Shown in pieces: positions 1-7,113 of a DNA stretch of 7,467 nucleotides (positions are counted from its first letter, which is position 1; each line of letters begins with the position of its first letter). Location of the stretch: positions 1-7,467 of the forward strand of contig CALMFQ010000027.1 in NCBI GenBank assembly GCA_937863215.1, read 5' to 3'. The notes beneath the pieces were generated by a model. It was not told the origin of the DNA, searched no databases, and saw only the letters and a list, made by a program, of their open reading frames with translations. A program made the translations under genes and the position numbers. The DNA comes from an uncultured Pseudomonadota bacterium. Its GTDB lineage: Bacteria > Pseudomonadota > Gammaproteobacteria > Burkholderiales > SCOH01.

Positions 1-167
1 TTGCCATGCGCATCCGCGACTATCTCGGCAAGCGCGGCGAAGGCCGCTCCGGCACCGGACCCAAGGCGGACGGGCCGCATTACCTGCAGCGCTTTGCGCT
101 GGAGCGGGTGGTGAGCGTCAATACCGCTGCAGTCGGCGGCATGCCGGAACTGTATCGCGACGAATGA
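1..167 (+). CDS. putA: C-terminal fragment of a bifunctional proline dehydrogenase / P5C dehydrogenase (PutA)
   Basis: This is the 3' end of a gene that starts before the window; the first full codon is at 3 and the TGA is at 165-167, leaving about 54 residues. The visible peptide contains GEGRSGTGPKADGPHYL and, near the end, ERVVSVNTAAVGG. Both closely match the last part of the aldehyde dehydrogenase domain of PutA, where an SGTGPKAGGP-like segment and a VNTAA.GG terminus are conserved. PutA is a membrane-associated flavoenzyme that oxidises proline to P5C and then to glutamate, using a quinone and NAD+. In the E. coli protein a long insert separates these two motifs. Here they are about 13 residues apart, as in shorter PutA types without the extra C-terminal region. 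The catalytic residues lie outside the window, so a monofunctional P5C dehydrogenase remains possible. The gene converges on the regulator gene with 13 bp between stops. Confidence 0.75.
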   Translation, partial: AMRIRDYLGKRGEGRSGTGPKADGPHYLQRFALERVVSVNTAAVGGMPELYRDE

Positions 168-180
168 GGTGTGCTGCCGC

Positions 181-1881
181 TCAGGCAACGCCGCGTGCGC
201 GCGGCAGGTAGCTATTGTCGACGAACAGGCCGAAATTGCTGCGCTTCGACTGCTTGACCTGATACATCGCCTGATCCGCGTCATCGATCAGCTGGTCGGC
301 GTCTTCCTGCTTGCCGAAGAACAGCCGCACGCCGATGCTGCCGCTGCAGTGGTAGCTGATCTCGCCGAGCTGGTAGTCGTTGTTGAGCGCCATGCGGATA
401 CCGTCGGCAACCGTCTGCACATGCATCTGGGCGCTGATTTCGTCGCCGCCGAGACGTTCCAGCAGCACTACGAACTCGTCGCCGCCAAGACGCGACACCA
501 CGTCGTTTTCGCGTACGCTGGCTTTCAGTCGCTGCGCCAGCTTCACCAGCAGCAGATCGCCGACCTGATTGCCCCAGGTATCGTTGAGTGCCTTGAAATT
601 ATCCAGATCGATGAACAGCACCGCGCCGAAGGTGTTCTGCCGCGCGCTGTTCTGCTGCGCCAGCCGTAGCCGGTCGAGCAGCAGGCGACGGTTGGCCAGC
701 CCGGTGAGTGCATCGTGATAGGCGAGGCGGCGGATTTCCTCCTCGGCACGGCGCTCCTTGCTGATGTCGCGCACCACGGCGAGAAAGCCGCCGCTGCCGT
801 CGGTGAGCGGGTTGACGGTAACGTGCAGATAGCGCGTGCCGTCTGCCTGTTCCAGCCGGCATTCGCCTGCCTGTGTTCCGTGCTGCGGCTGCAGTGCGGC
901 GGCGGCGCTGTCGATGGCTTGTGCCAGCGGCTCCAGCAGGGCTTCGCCACAGCTGCGCCCGCGCCAGTCGTCGTTGGTGGCGAGGTCGCGCAGGTCTGCC
1001 GGAATGTGCAGCGAAACCAGCCGGCCGCCGGCATTGCAGCTCAACACCATGTCCGGGCTGGAGGCAATCAGCAGCGCCAGGTATGCCTCGCTTTGCTGCA
1101 GCGCCAGCTGCGCCTGCTTGCGCACACTGATGTCCATATAGGTGCCGAGTACGCGTGCCGGCCGTTGCCCGGCACTACCGCCAATGCCGCGCCCCAGCAT
1201 CTGCACCCAGCAGTAATCGCCGGCATGGTCGCGCAGCCGCAGTTCGCTGGCGATTTCCGCCCGCGTGCCGGTGCAATGTGCGGCAATTTCCGCCTGCCAG
1301 CCGGGCAGGTCGTCCGGGTGGACGATTTCCTCCCATGTCAGCACTTCCGGCTGGATCACGCCCGGTGCATAGCCGAGCGGCTGCGCGCACTGCGCACTGA
1401 AGCTGACCAGCTCACTGTCCGGACCCCATTCCCACATGCCCTGGCGCGAACAGCTCAGCGCCAGTTCCAGCTCGCGCTGCAGCCGGCTGCGTTCCAGCAG
1501 GTTCTTGATGCGCAGGCGGGTGATGCCGACATCGAACGGCTTGATGATGTAGTCAACCGCGCCCAGCGCCAGCCCGGCTGCCTCGGCGGAGGTTTCGCTG
1601 AGTGCGGTGACGAAAATCACCGGCACGCAACGCAACGCCGCTGTCGCCTGCAGATGGCGGAAAGTCTGGTAGCCGTCCATTTCCGGCATCATGATGTCGA
1701 GCAGGATCAGATCCGGCGGCGCCTGCTGTGCCAGTTGCAGCGCTTCGGCGCCGGAGTTGGCGAACTGCACTTCGTAATCGTCGGTCAGCGCTTCGCCGAG
1801 CAGCGCGACGTTGGCGAGCACGTCGTCAACGATCAGCAGATGCGGCCGGTAGCGATGCGTGGATGACTCGGTAATGGACAT
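181..1881 (-). CDS. Response regulator with REC-PAS-PAS-GGDEF architecture (diguanylate cyclase)
   Basis: A 566-residue cytoplasmic protein. Residues ~13-130 form a receiver domain with acidic pair Asp19/Asp20, phospho-acceptor Asp62 in LLDIMMPEMDG, Thr92 and Lys114. Two PAS domains follow (~137-255, ending in MDISVRKQ, and ~266-378, ending in VRDISKE). A GGDEF domain (~385-546) has the intact GGDEF signature at 466-470, metal-binding Asp425 in FIDLDNFK, and an RxxD inhibitory site (457-460) five residues before the signature. It should make c-di-GMP from two GTP, with product feedback. There is no EAL or HD-GYP domain. The frame stays open upstream to 2061, but that extension would overlap the kinase gene and be translated from the repeat element. 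ATG 1881 is preferred because it has AGGA eight bases upstream and starts just before the receiver domain; ATG 1899 is the main alternative. It is probably the output partner of the upstream hybrid kinase. Confidence 0.93.
   Translation of the reverse strand: MSITESSTHRYRPHLLIVDDVLANVALLGEALTDDYEVQFANSGAEALQLAQQAPPDLILLDIMMPEMDGYQTFRHLQATAALRCVPVIFVTALSETSAEAAGLALGAVDYIIKPFDVGITRLRIKNLLERSRLQRELELALSCSRQGMWEWGPDSELVSFSAQCAQPLGYAPGVIQPEVLTWEEIVHPDDLPGWQAEIAAHCTGTRAEIASELRLRDHAGDYCWVQMLGRGIGGSAGQRPARVLGTYMDISVRKQAQLALQQSEAYLALLIASSPDMVLSCNAGGRLVSLHIPADLRDLATNDDWRGRSCGEALLEPLAQAIDSAAAALQPQHGTQAGECRLEQADGTRYLHVTVNPLTDGSGGFLAVVRDISKERRAEEEIRRLAYHDALTGLANRRLLLDRLRLAQQNSARQNTFGAVLFIDLDNFKALNDTWGNQVGDLLLVKLAQRLKASVRENDVVSRLGGDEFVVLLERLGGDEISAQMHVQTVADGIRMALNNDYQLGEISYHCSGSIGVRLFFGKQEDADQLIDDADQAMYQVKQSKRSNFGLFVDNSYLPRARGVA
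190..205. other. GC-rich hairpin at the putA / regulator convergence
   Basis: There is a perfect 6-bp inverted repeat, GCCGCG then loop TGCG then CGCGGC, starting 22 bases after the putA stop and lying inside the last codons of the minus-strand regulator gene. No T-rich run follows on either strand, so it is not a canonical intrinsic terminator. It could weakly help to end putA transcription or separate the convergent transcripts. It could equally be a by-product of arginine/alanine codons in GC-rich DNA. Confidence 0.25.
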
Positions 1882-1889
1882 TGTTGCGA

Positions 1890-1893
1890 TCCT
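1890..1893 (-). promoter_or_regulatory. Ribosome binding site of the diguanylate cyclase gene
   Basis: AGGA on the minus strand lies eight bases before ATG 1881-1879. It decides the start: the alternative ATG at 1899-1897 has only a poorly placed AGG about nine bases upstream, formed by the end of the inverted-repeat element. The far upstream ATG at 2061 lies inside the kinase coding sequence. Confidence 0.55.
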
Positions 1894-1908
1894 GGCCATT
1901 GCTTGGAA

Positions 1909-1999
1909 CCTGTTCAAAGTATTGCCGCACAATCCCGCTCGGGGCTCATGCGCTGTTCTTCGCCCCGCTGGGGGCTGCTCGCGACAGACTTTGAACAGG
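1909..1999. repeat. 91-bp element with perfect 12-bp terminal inverted repeats
   Basis: The left end CCTGTTCAAAGT (1909-1920) is the exact reverse complement of the right end ACTTTGAACAGG (1988-1999). The 67-bp interior contains two small hairpins with similar loops: GCCCC-GCTG-GGGGC (1962-1975) and CCC-GCTC-GGG (1934-1943), whose loops are 30 bp apart. CGGGGC at 1940-1945 can instead pair with GCCCCG at 1962-1967, so two exclusive folds exist. The element fills most of the 121-bp gap between kinase and regulator, starting three bases after the kinase stop. It encodes nothing convincing and no clear target duplication flanks it. As RNA it would form a closed multi-branch structure. It resembles a MITE- or REP-like dispersed intergenic repeat. 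A processing or attenuation structure between two co-transcribed genes is the other reading. Confidence 0.7.
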
Positions 2000-2002
2000 C
2001 AC

Positions 2003-5000
2003 TTACGGCGAAAGTCCCTCTTCAAGCTGCCGACTGAATTCCTGCAGGTGCGCCTGGGCATCCCTGAATTTCAGCTCCTGCACCGCCGTGCCGACCGGTG
2101 CAAACGCCTGCGCCTGCGGCGTGGCGGCGAGCAGCTGCGCGATTTCCTCGGCACAACGGCGCGCACGCAGGTGGTTGCGCCCCAGCAGCTGCCGTAATTC
2201 GCTCAGCAATGGCTGCAGCCGGCCCAGATCGCTGCCTGCCTCGGTGGGGTCGGCGGCGAGCGGCGGCTGTTTGTCATTGTAGTCGCTCAATTGGCATACC
2301 GCCTGCTCGCACGCCATGGCCAGTGTATCGGCCAGCGCTTGCCACGGATCGGCACCGGCGGTGCGCAATGCGTCGGCCAGCGCAGTGGCGGCATCGGCGA
2401 CGCCGGCGATGCCGAGATTGCCGGCCAGCCCCTTCAGTTCGTGTGCCAGCTGGAACAGCGGCTGCGTTTGTTCCTGCTGCTGCAGTTCGCGGATGCGTGC
2501 CGCGCTGGCGCGATGCTGGCTGACAAACTCGCGCAGCAGGCGCAGATACAGTTGCAGATTGCCGCCGCAGCGCTGCAGCGCTGCCGCAACTGCGATTTGC
2601 GGCAACTGTTGCGCCAGTATCCCGGCGTCGTTGCCGGCCGTTGCCTGCGGTGCCAGCTTGAGCCAGCGCGACAGCGTTTGCTGCAATTGCTGCAGGCTCA
2701 CCGGCTTGTTCAGGTGCGCATCCATGCCGGCGGCGGCGCTGGCTTCGCGATCGCTGTCGGCTGCCGCAGCCGTCATGGCTATGATGGGCAGGTGGCGGCC
2801 GCGGGCGTTGGCGCGAATGCGGCGTGTTGCTTCCAGCCCGTCCATTCCCGGCATGTGCAGATCCATCAGCACTGCGGCGTAATGTTTCTGTGCCGCCAGC
2901 ACTACCGCTTCCAGCCCGCCCGGGGCGATGTCCACGCCGAGCCCGAGTTTTTTCAGCAATTCGCGTGCGACGATCTGGTTGACCGGGTTGTCTTCCACCA
3001 CCAGTACCGTCTGGTCCGCAATAAAGCCGGCCGGGCTTGCAGGGCTGACCGGCGTTGCCGCCACACCGGCCGGCAACGTCCTGACCGGCGCCGCCTGCAG
3101 CGGCAGCAGGCAGGTGATACAGCTGCCACGGCCGTGTTCGCTGCGTACTTCGATCTTGCCGTGCATCAGATCCAGCAGCCGTTTGCAGATCATCAGCCCG
3201 AGTCCGGTGCCGCCGTATTTGCGTGTGGTCGAGGTGTCGGCCTGGCTGAATGCCTGGAACAGCCGCGCCAGTTGTTCCTCGGTCATGCCGATGCCGGTGT
3301 CGCATACTTCAATACGCAACTGCTGGCCGTCCGCGGCGTCGGCACAGGTATCGACACGGATATCGATGCGGCCGCGTTCGGTGAACTTGACCGCGTTGCC
3401 GAGCAGGTTGTTGACCACCTGGCCCAGTCGCAGCGGATCGCCGATCAGCCGCTGCGGTACCCTGACGTCAATGTCGAGACGGATATCCAGGCCTTTTTCG
3501 CGTGCCAGCGCGGCAAACAGGTCGCGCGCGTTTTCGAACACCCGCAGCGCTTCGAATTCGGTCTGCTCCAGCTCCATGCGGCCGGCTTCCATTTTCGAAT
3601 AGTCGAGGATGTCGTTGAGAATGCCGAGCAGCGCGTTCGACGATGCCAGCATGGTGTTCAGGTAGTCGCGCTGGCGGCTGTCGATGCGCGTATCCAGCAA
3701 TAACTGCGTCAGCCCCATGATGGCATTCATCGGCGTGCGGATTTCGTGGCTCATGTTGGCGAGAAAGTCGCTCTTGGCCTGGCTGGCCTGCTCCGCTGCC
3801 TGCTTGGCTTGCAGCAATGCCGCTTCGGCCTGCTGGCTGAGTTCCTGGCGGTGCTTCTGCTCGCTGATGTCGATCACCTGGGTGACGAAATGTGCCGCTT
3901 TGCCGTTGCTGTCGCACACCAGCGAGACGCCGATGCGCACCCACAGGCCCGAGCCATCCTTGCGCAGGTAGCGCTTGTCGATCTGGAACGATTGCAGCTT
4001 GCCCATCTGCATGGCACGCAGCCGGCGCAGGCCTTCCTGCAGATCGTCCGGGTGGGTGAGGCTCTGGAAGTCGGTGGCCAGCAGTTCCGCTTCGCTGTAG
4101 CCGAGCATCTCGCATAGTGCACGGTTGACCTTCAGCCAGTGGCCGTTGGGCGATACCAGCGCCATGCCGTGAATGGCGTTGACAAAGGTGCCGCGGAATT
4201 GCTCCTCGGCCTTTTTCAGTGCATCCACGGCTTCGACCCGGTCGGTAATGTCGCGCGCCGACGCATACAGGCATGGCGCGCCATCGATATCGATCGGCGC
4301 GGTGCTGATCTCCATCGTGCGCATGCTGCGGTCCTTGCGCCGGTGGCGGGTTTCGAACACGCTGCCGCCGCAGCCCAGCTGGCGTTCGATTTCCTGCAGC
4401 AATTGCTTCCGGTCCATCTGGGCGTCCCAGTCGCACACGCTGAGCCCGGCGATTTCTTCGGCGCTGTAGCCGAGATGCCGTTCGAATGCCTGGTTCCATT
4501 CCAGCAGCCGGCCATGACGGTCGAGCACGTGGATCGCCTCGTTGGCGGTCTGCATCAGCAGCTGGTAGTGCTGGCTCTGCACCTGCAATTGCGCCTGGGT
4601 TGCTTCGAGCGCGGCGGTGCGTTCCGTGACCAGTTGCTGCAGGTCGTCGCGGTAGCGCGCCAGCTCCACTTCGACCTGTTTGCGTTCTTCGATTTCCTGC
4701 GCCAGTTCGCGCGTACGCGTTGCCACGCGCTCTTCCAGCCCGCTGTACAGGGCTTTCAGGTTGCCTGCCATGTGATTGAATGCGGCCGACAGCTTGTCCA
4801 GCTCGTCGCGCCCGGCATCCGGCAGGGTGCGGCTCAGGTCGCCCGCGGCGATGGCCTCGCTGGCATCGCGCAGCAGCCACAGGCGGCGCATCAGGCCGCG
4901 GCCGACCAGTACTGCGGCGCCGGCGGTGGCCAGCAGTACCAGTACACTCAGCAGCAGGCTCAGGTTGCGCTGCCGCACCAGTGCGGCCAATGCCTCGTCG

Positions 5001-5890
5001 GCATCGATTTTTACCACCATGCCCCAGCGCAGCAGCGGCAGGTAGCGCCAGGCCGCCACCACCGCGGTGCCGGAGTAATCCTGCGCCGGCCCGGCGCCGC
5101 GTTCACCGTTCAGTGCGTGCTGCATTGGCCGCGGCATTTTGTCGAACGGAATGCGTGTCTTGAACGGCTGTTGATCCGAACGGCGCAGCGCCGAGGTGAA
5201 TTGCGCGCTGCGGCCGTCGCGGTCGCGCCGCGCCAGCATCGTTTCGCCGCTGTTGCCAAGGCCGGTACGATCGTTGCTGACTTCGTGGAAACGGCTGACG
5301 TCGATCTGCAGCGCCACTGCGCCGACGATGCGGCCTTTTTCCATCACCGGGGCGACGACGAACGCAGCGGGAATGCCGGCCGACGGCTCGTAGTGGTCGA
5401 AATCGGCGAATTGCACGCTCATGGTGTCGAGAGCCTGGCGGAAACCCTGTCCCAGACTGGTGTCGCGCATGCGCGGGCTGAACAGGTTGCTGCCCAGATC
5501 GTTTTCTTCGCGTACCGAAAACAGCACATTGCCTTCGGCGTCGATCAGCAGCAGATCGTACAGCCGCGAGGTTTCGACATAGCCGTTGTAGTAATTGCGC
5601 AGCTCGGCATCGCCCGGCGGGCGTTTGCCGCCGGTGCAGGCGCCGCGTGCGCATGCTTCCAGGGTAAAACGTACGGTGCGGGCGCGGCTCAGCTGCAGCG
5701 CGCCGATCCGCTCCTGCTCCAGGTAGGCGTTGATCTGCTCCAGCTTTTTGTCGGCGAGCCGGCTCAGGCGTTCGATCTGCTCTGCACGCAGCTCGTGTTC
5801 GAAATTGCTGTCGTACAGATAGCCGATCAGAACCAGCGGCAGTACCGATAGCAAGACAAAGGCCAGCAGCAGTTTGCGCGCCAGATTCAT
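2003..5890 (-). CDS. Hybrid sensor histidine kinase (periplasmic Cache-like, HAMP, PAS-PAS, HisKA-HATPase, REC, HPt)
   Basis: A 1295-residue inner-membrane kinase. It has TM1 (~6-26), a periplasmic region of ~280 residues resembling a double Cache fold (YDLLLIDAEGNVLFSV; later VVAPVMEKGRIVGAVALQ), TM2 (~309-333), HAMP (~332-382), a coiled coil (~383-440), and two PAS domains (~440-555 and ~562-682). HisKA carries His715 in SHEIRTP. The ATPase domain shows the N box (NNLLGNAVKFT, 827-837), DTGIGM (864-869) and GGTGLGL (893-899). The receiver (~960-1076) has Glu966/Asp967, phospho-acceptor Asp1010, Thr1040 and Lys1062. The HPt domain carries His1150 in HELKG. All residues needed for a His-Asp-His relay are present. 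A ~90-residue helical, Gln/Ala/Leu-rich tail follows HPt. Periplasmic Cys80 and Cys85 could form a disulfide. ATG 5890 is chosen over 5932 because it overlaps the preceding stop as ATGA and begins directly at TM1. BarA/EvgS-like in layout; the ligand is unknown. Confidence 0.95.
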   Translation of the reverse strand: MNLARKLLLAFVLLSVLPLVLIGYLYDSNFEHELRAEQIERLSRLADKKLEQINAYLEQERIGALQLSRARTVRFTLEACARGACTGGKRPPGDAELRNYYNGYVETSRLYDLLLIDAEGNVLFSVREENDLGSNLFSPRMRDTSLGQGFRQALDTMSVQFADFDHYEPSAGIPAAFVVAPVMEKGRIVGAVALQIDVSRFHEVSNDRTGLGNSGETMLARRDRDGRSAQFTSALRRSDQQPFKTRIPFDKMPRPMQHALNGERGAGPAQDYSGTAVVAAWRYLPLLRWGMVVKIDADEALAALVRQRNLSLLLSVLVLLATAGAAVLVGRGLMRRLWLLRDASEAIAAGDLSRTLPDAGRDELDKLSAAFNHMAGNLKALYSGLEERVATRTRELAQEIEERKQVEVELARYRDDLQQLVTERTAALEATQAQLQVQSQHYQLLMQTANEAIHVLDRHGRLLEWNQAFERHLGYSAEEIAGLSVCDWDAQMDRKQLLQEIERQLGCGGSVFETRHRRKDRSMRTMEISTAPIDIDGAPCLYASARDITDRVEAVDALKKAEEQFRGTFVNAIHGMALVSPNGHWLKVNRALCEMLGYSEAELLATDFQSLTHPDDLQEGLRRLRAMQMGKLQSFQIDKRYLRKDGSGLWVRIGVSLVCDSNGKAAHFVTQVIDISEQKHRQELSQQAEAALLQAKQAAEQASQAKSDFLANMSHEIRTPMNAIMGLTQLLLDTRIDSRQRDYLNTMLASSNALLGILNDILDYSKMEAGRMELEQTEFEALRVFENARDLFAALAREKGLDIRLDIDVRVPQRLIGDPLRLGQVVNNLLGNAVKFTERGRIDIRVDTCADAADGQQLRIEVCDTGIGMTEEQLARLFQAFSQADTSTTRKYGGTGLGLMICKRLLDLMHGKIEVRSEHGRGSCITCLLPLQAAPVRTLPAGVAATPVSPASPAGFIADQTVLVVEDNPVNQIVARELLKKLGLGVDIAPGGLEAVVLAAQKHYAAVLMDLHMPGMDGLEATRRIRANARGRHLPIIAMTAAAADSDREASAAAGMDAHLNKPVSLQQLQQTLSRWLKLAPQATAGNDAGILAQQLPQIAVAAALQRCGGNLQLYLRLLREFVSQHRASAARIRELQQQEQTQPLFQLAHELKGLAGNLGIAGVADAATALADALRTAGADPWQALADTLAMACEQAVCQLSDYNDKQPPLAADPTEAGSDLGRLQPLLSELRQLLGRNHLRARRCAEEIAQLLAATPQAQAFAPVGTAVQELKFRDAQAHLQEFSRQLEEGLSP
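5887..5890 (-). promoter_or_regulatory. ATGA start/stop overlap coupling binding protein and kinase
   Basis: The minus-strand tetranucleotide ATGA contains the kinase start (5890-5888) and the binding-protein stop (5889-5887). The 20 bases upstream hold no strong Shine-Dalgarno sequence, so kinase translation probably depends on ribosomes finishing the binding protein. This would tie their stoichiometry together. Confidence 0.7.
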
Positions 5891-7113
5891 GGTTGACGTT
5901 GCTCGATTGCGTTGTTCAGCAGCGTCAGCCATTCGCTGCGCGTGCGGAATTCAGGGAACGGATTGGGGCGCACCGCATGACGAACCGCATGCACGATGCC
6001 GAGTCTGCCGTCCGGGAGAATCCGGGCGATGTAGATCGGTTTCCACAGGTGCTGGTTGTCCGGATCGACCGAAATGATCCCGGCGGGGCTGTTGTAGCTT
6101 TGCTGCCGCAGGGCGAAGGTGACTTTGGCCGGTTCGAACGATCCGGCCTCGCTGACCGCTTGCGCCCACAGGTGCACGGCGGTGTAGGCGGTTTCCATCG
6201 GATCGCTGATGCGGCGCCCGGCGCCGAAGCGCTGGCGGAACGCGGCGACAAACGCTTCGTTGTCGTCCAGCGGCAGATCGTGCAGATAGTTCCACGCCAG
6301 ATAATGGGCGTGCAGCCGTGCCGCGCCCATTTCCTGCAGCTCTGCTTCCGACAGGCTGAACGACAGCAGCGGCTGGTCGGCCAGGCCGGCGGATTCGAGC
6401 GCACGCAGCAGATGCCGGTTGCTGCTGCCGTTGATCGTATTCAGCACCACGTCCGGGCGCAGGCGCGCGATATCGGCGGCAATAGCATCGAAGCGGTCGC
6501 CGCCCAGCGGCACGTAACTTTCGCCCACCACGCTGCCGTTTGCCCCGTCGATCACGTCACGGATGATGCGGTTGGCCGCGCGCGGAAACACGTAGTCGGA
6601 GCCGATCAGGTAAACCCGTTTGCCGAACTGGCTCATCGCCCAGCGTGTGCCGGGGATGATCTGCTGGTTGGGCGCTGCGCCGGCATAGAGGATATAGGGC
6701 GACTGTTCCAGCCCTTCGTATTGCACCGGGTACAGCAGCAGGTGCTTGTGGCGTTCGATCACCGGCAGCACCGCCTTGCGGCTGGCCGAAGTCCAGCAGC
6801 CGAACAGCGCCACTACATGCTGCCGGCTGATCAGTTGCTCTGCCGCGCTGGCAAAGCTGGCCGGGCTGGAGCGCCCGTCAGCCAGCACGATTTCCAGCCG
6901 CTGGCCGAGCAGGCCGCCTCTGGCGTTGATCTGCTCCACTGCCAGCCGCAGTGCATCGACCACCGGTTTTTCGCTGGCGGCCATGGTGCCGGTCAGCGAA
7001 TGCAGCACGCCGATACGGACCGGTGCCGCTTCGCGCGGCCGCAGGTACAGCCATGCACCCAGTAGCACCATCGTCGCCAGCGCCAGCCACAGTCCGCGCC
7101 GGCGCATCACCAT
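5887..7113 (-). CDS. UrtA/AmiC-type periplasmic substrate-binding protein, probable kinase-linked sensor
   Basis: A 408-residue protein of the Peripla_BP_5 (leucine/amide/urea-binding) class. Hallmarks of UrtA-like proteins are visible: GVLHSLTGTMAASE (36-48), FGCWTSASRKAVLP (104-117), YPVQYEGLEQSP (128-139), AGAAPNQQIIPG (144-155) and GSDYVFPRAANRI (171-183), then NTINGSSN. The N-terminus is RRRG followed by a hydrophobic stretch (~7-23), so it is exported, but there is no lipobox and no obvious signal-peptidase site. It may stay tethered to the inner membrane. No urtBCDE permease or ATPase gene adjoins it; the next gene, overlapping by ATGA, is a sensor kinase. This favours a ligand-sensing role over transport. 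The ligand cannot be read from sequence; urea, short amides or related compounds are the family expectation. ATG 7113 has GGA six bases upstream; ATG 7107 (406 residues), joined to the previous stop as TGATG, is an alternative. The frame is open to 7404, but that overlaps the decarboxylase. Confidence 0.9.
   Translation of the reverse strand: MVMRRRGLWLALATMVLLGAWLYLRPREAAPVRIGVLHSLTGTMAASEKPVVDALRLAVEQINARGGLLGQRLEIVLADGRSSPASFASAAEQLISRQHVVALFGCWTSASRKAVLPVIERHKHLLLYPVQYEGLEQSPYILYAGAAPNQQIIPGTRWAMSQFGKRVYLIGSDYVFPRAANRIIRDVIDGANGSVVGESYVPLGGDRFDAIAADIARLRPDVVLNTINGSSNRHLLRALESAGLADQPLLSFSLSEAELQEMGAARLHAHYLAWNYLHDLPLDDNEAFVAAFRQRFGAGRRISDPMETAYTAVHLWAQAVSEAGSFEPAKVTFALRQQSYNSPAGIISVDPDNQHLWKPIYIARILPDGRLGIVHAVRHAVRPNPFPEFRTRSEWLTLLNNAIEQRQP

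Noticed and set aside
715..1866. A 383-codon plus-strand frame opposite the regulator.
   Set aside because: Antisense shadow of the REC-PAS-PAS-GGDEF gene with no recognisable motif and no ribosome site; the same holds for the 470-codon frame at 2291-3703 and the 390-codon frame at 5893-7065.
1909..1999. The inverted repeat as an intrinsic terminator or a tRNA-like gene.
   Set aside because: There is no T-tract after either arm, the loop is 67 bases, and no anticodon-arm, T-loop or CCA-type consensus is present.
1882..2002. A promoter for the regulator gene in the 121-bp gap.
   Set aside because: I found no convincing pair of -35 and -10 boxes at proper spacing on the minus strand; most of the gap is the inverted-repeat element.
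3468..4880. A 470-codon minus-strand frame inside the kinase gene.
   Set aside because: It is a shifted frame of the same GC-rich coding DNA, Arg/Ala/Gly-rich, and the kinase frame is uninterrupted with all motifs, so there is no frameshift.
4139..5851. A 570-codon plus-strand open frame opposite the kinase gene.
   Set aside because: It mirrors the codon bias of the minus-strand gene; its translation is His/Gln/Ala-rich with no domain motifs, while the opposite strand encodes clear kinase domains.
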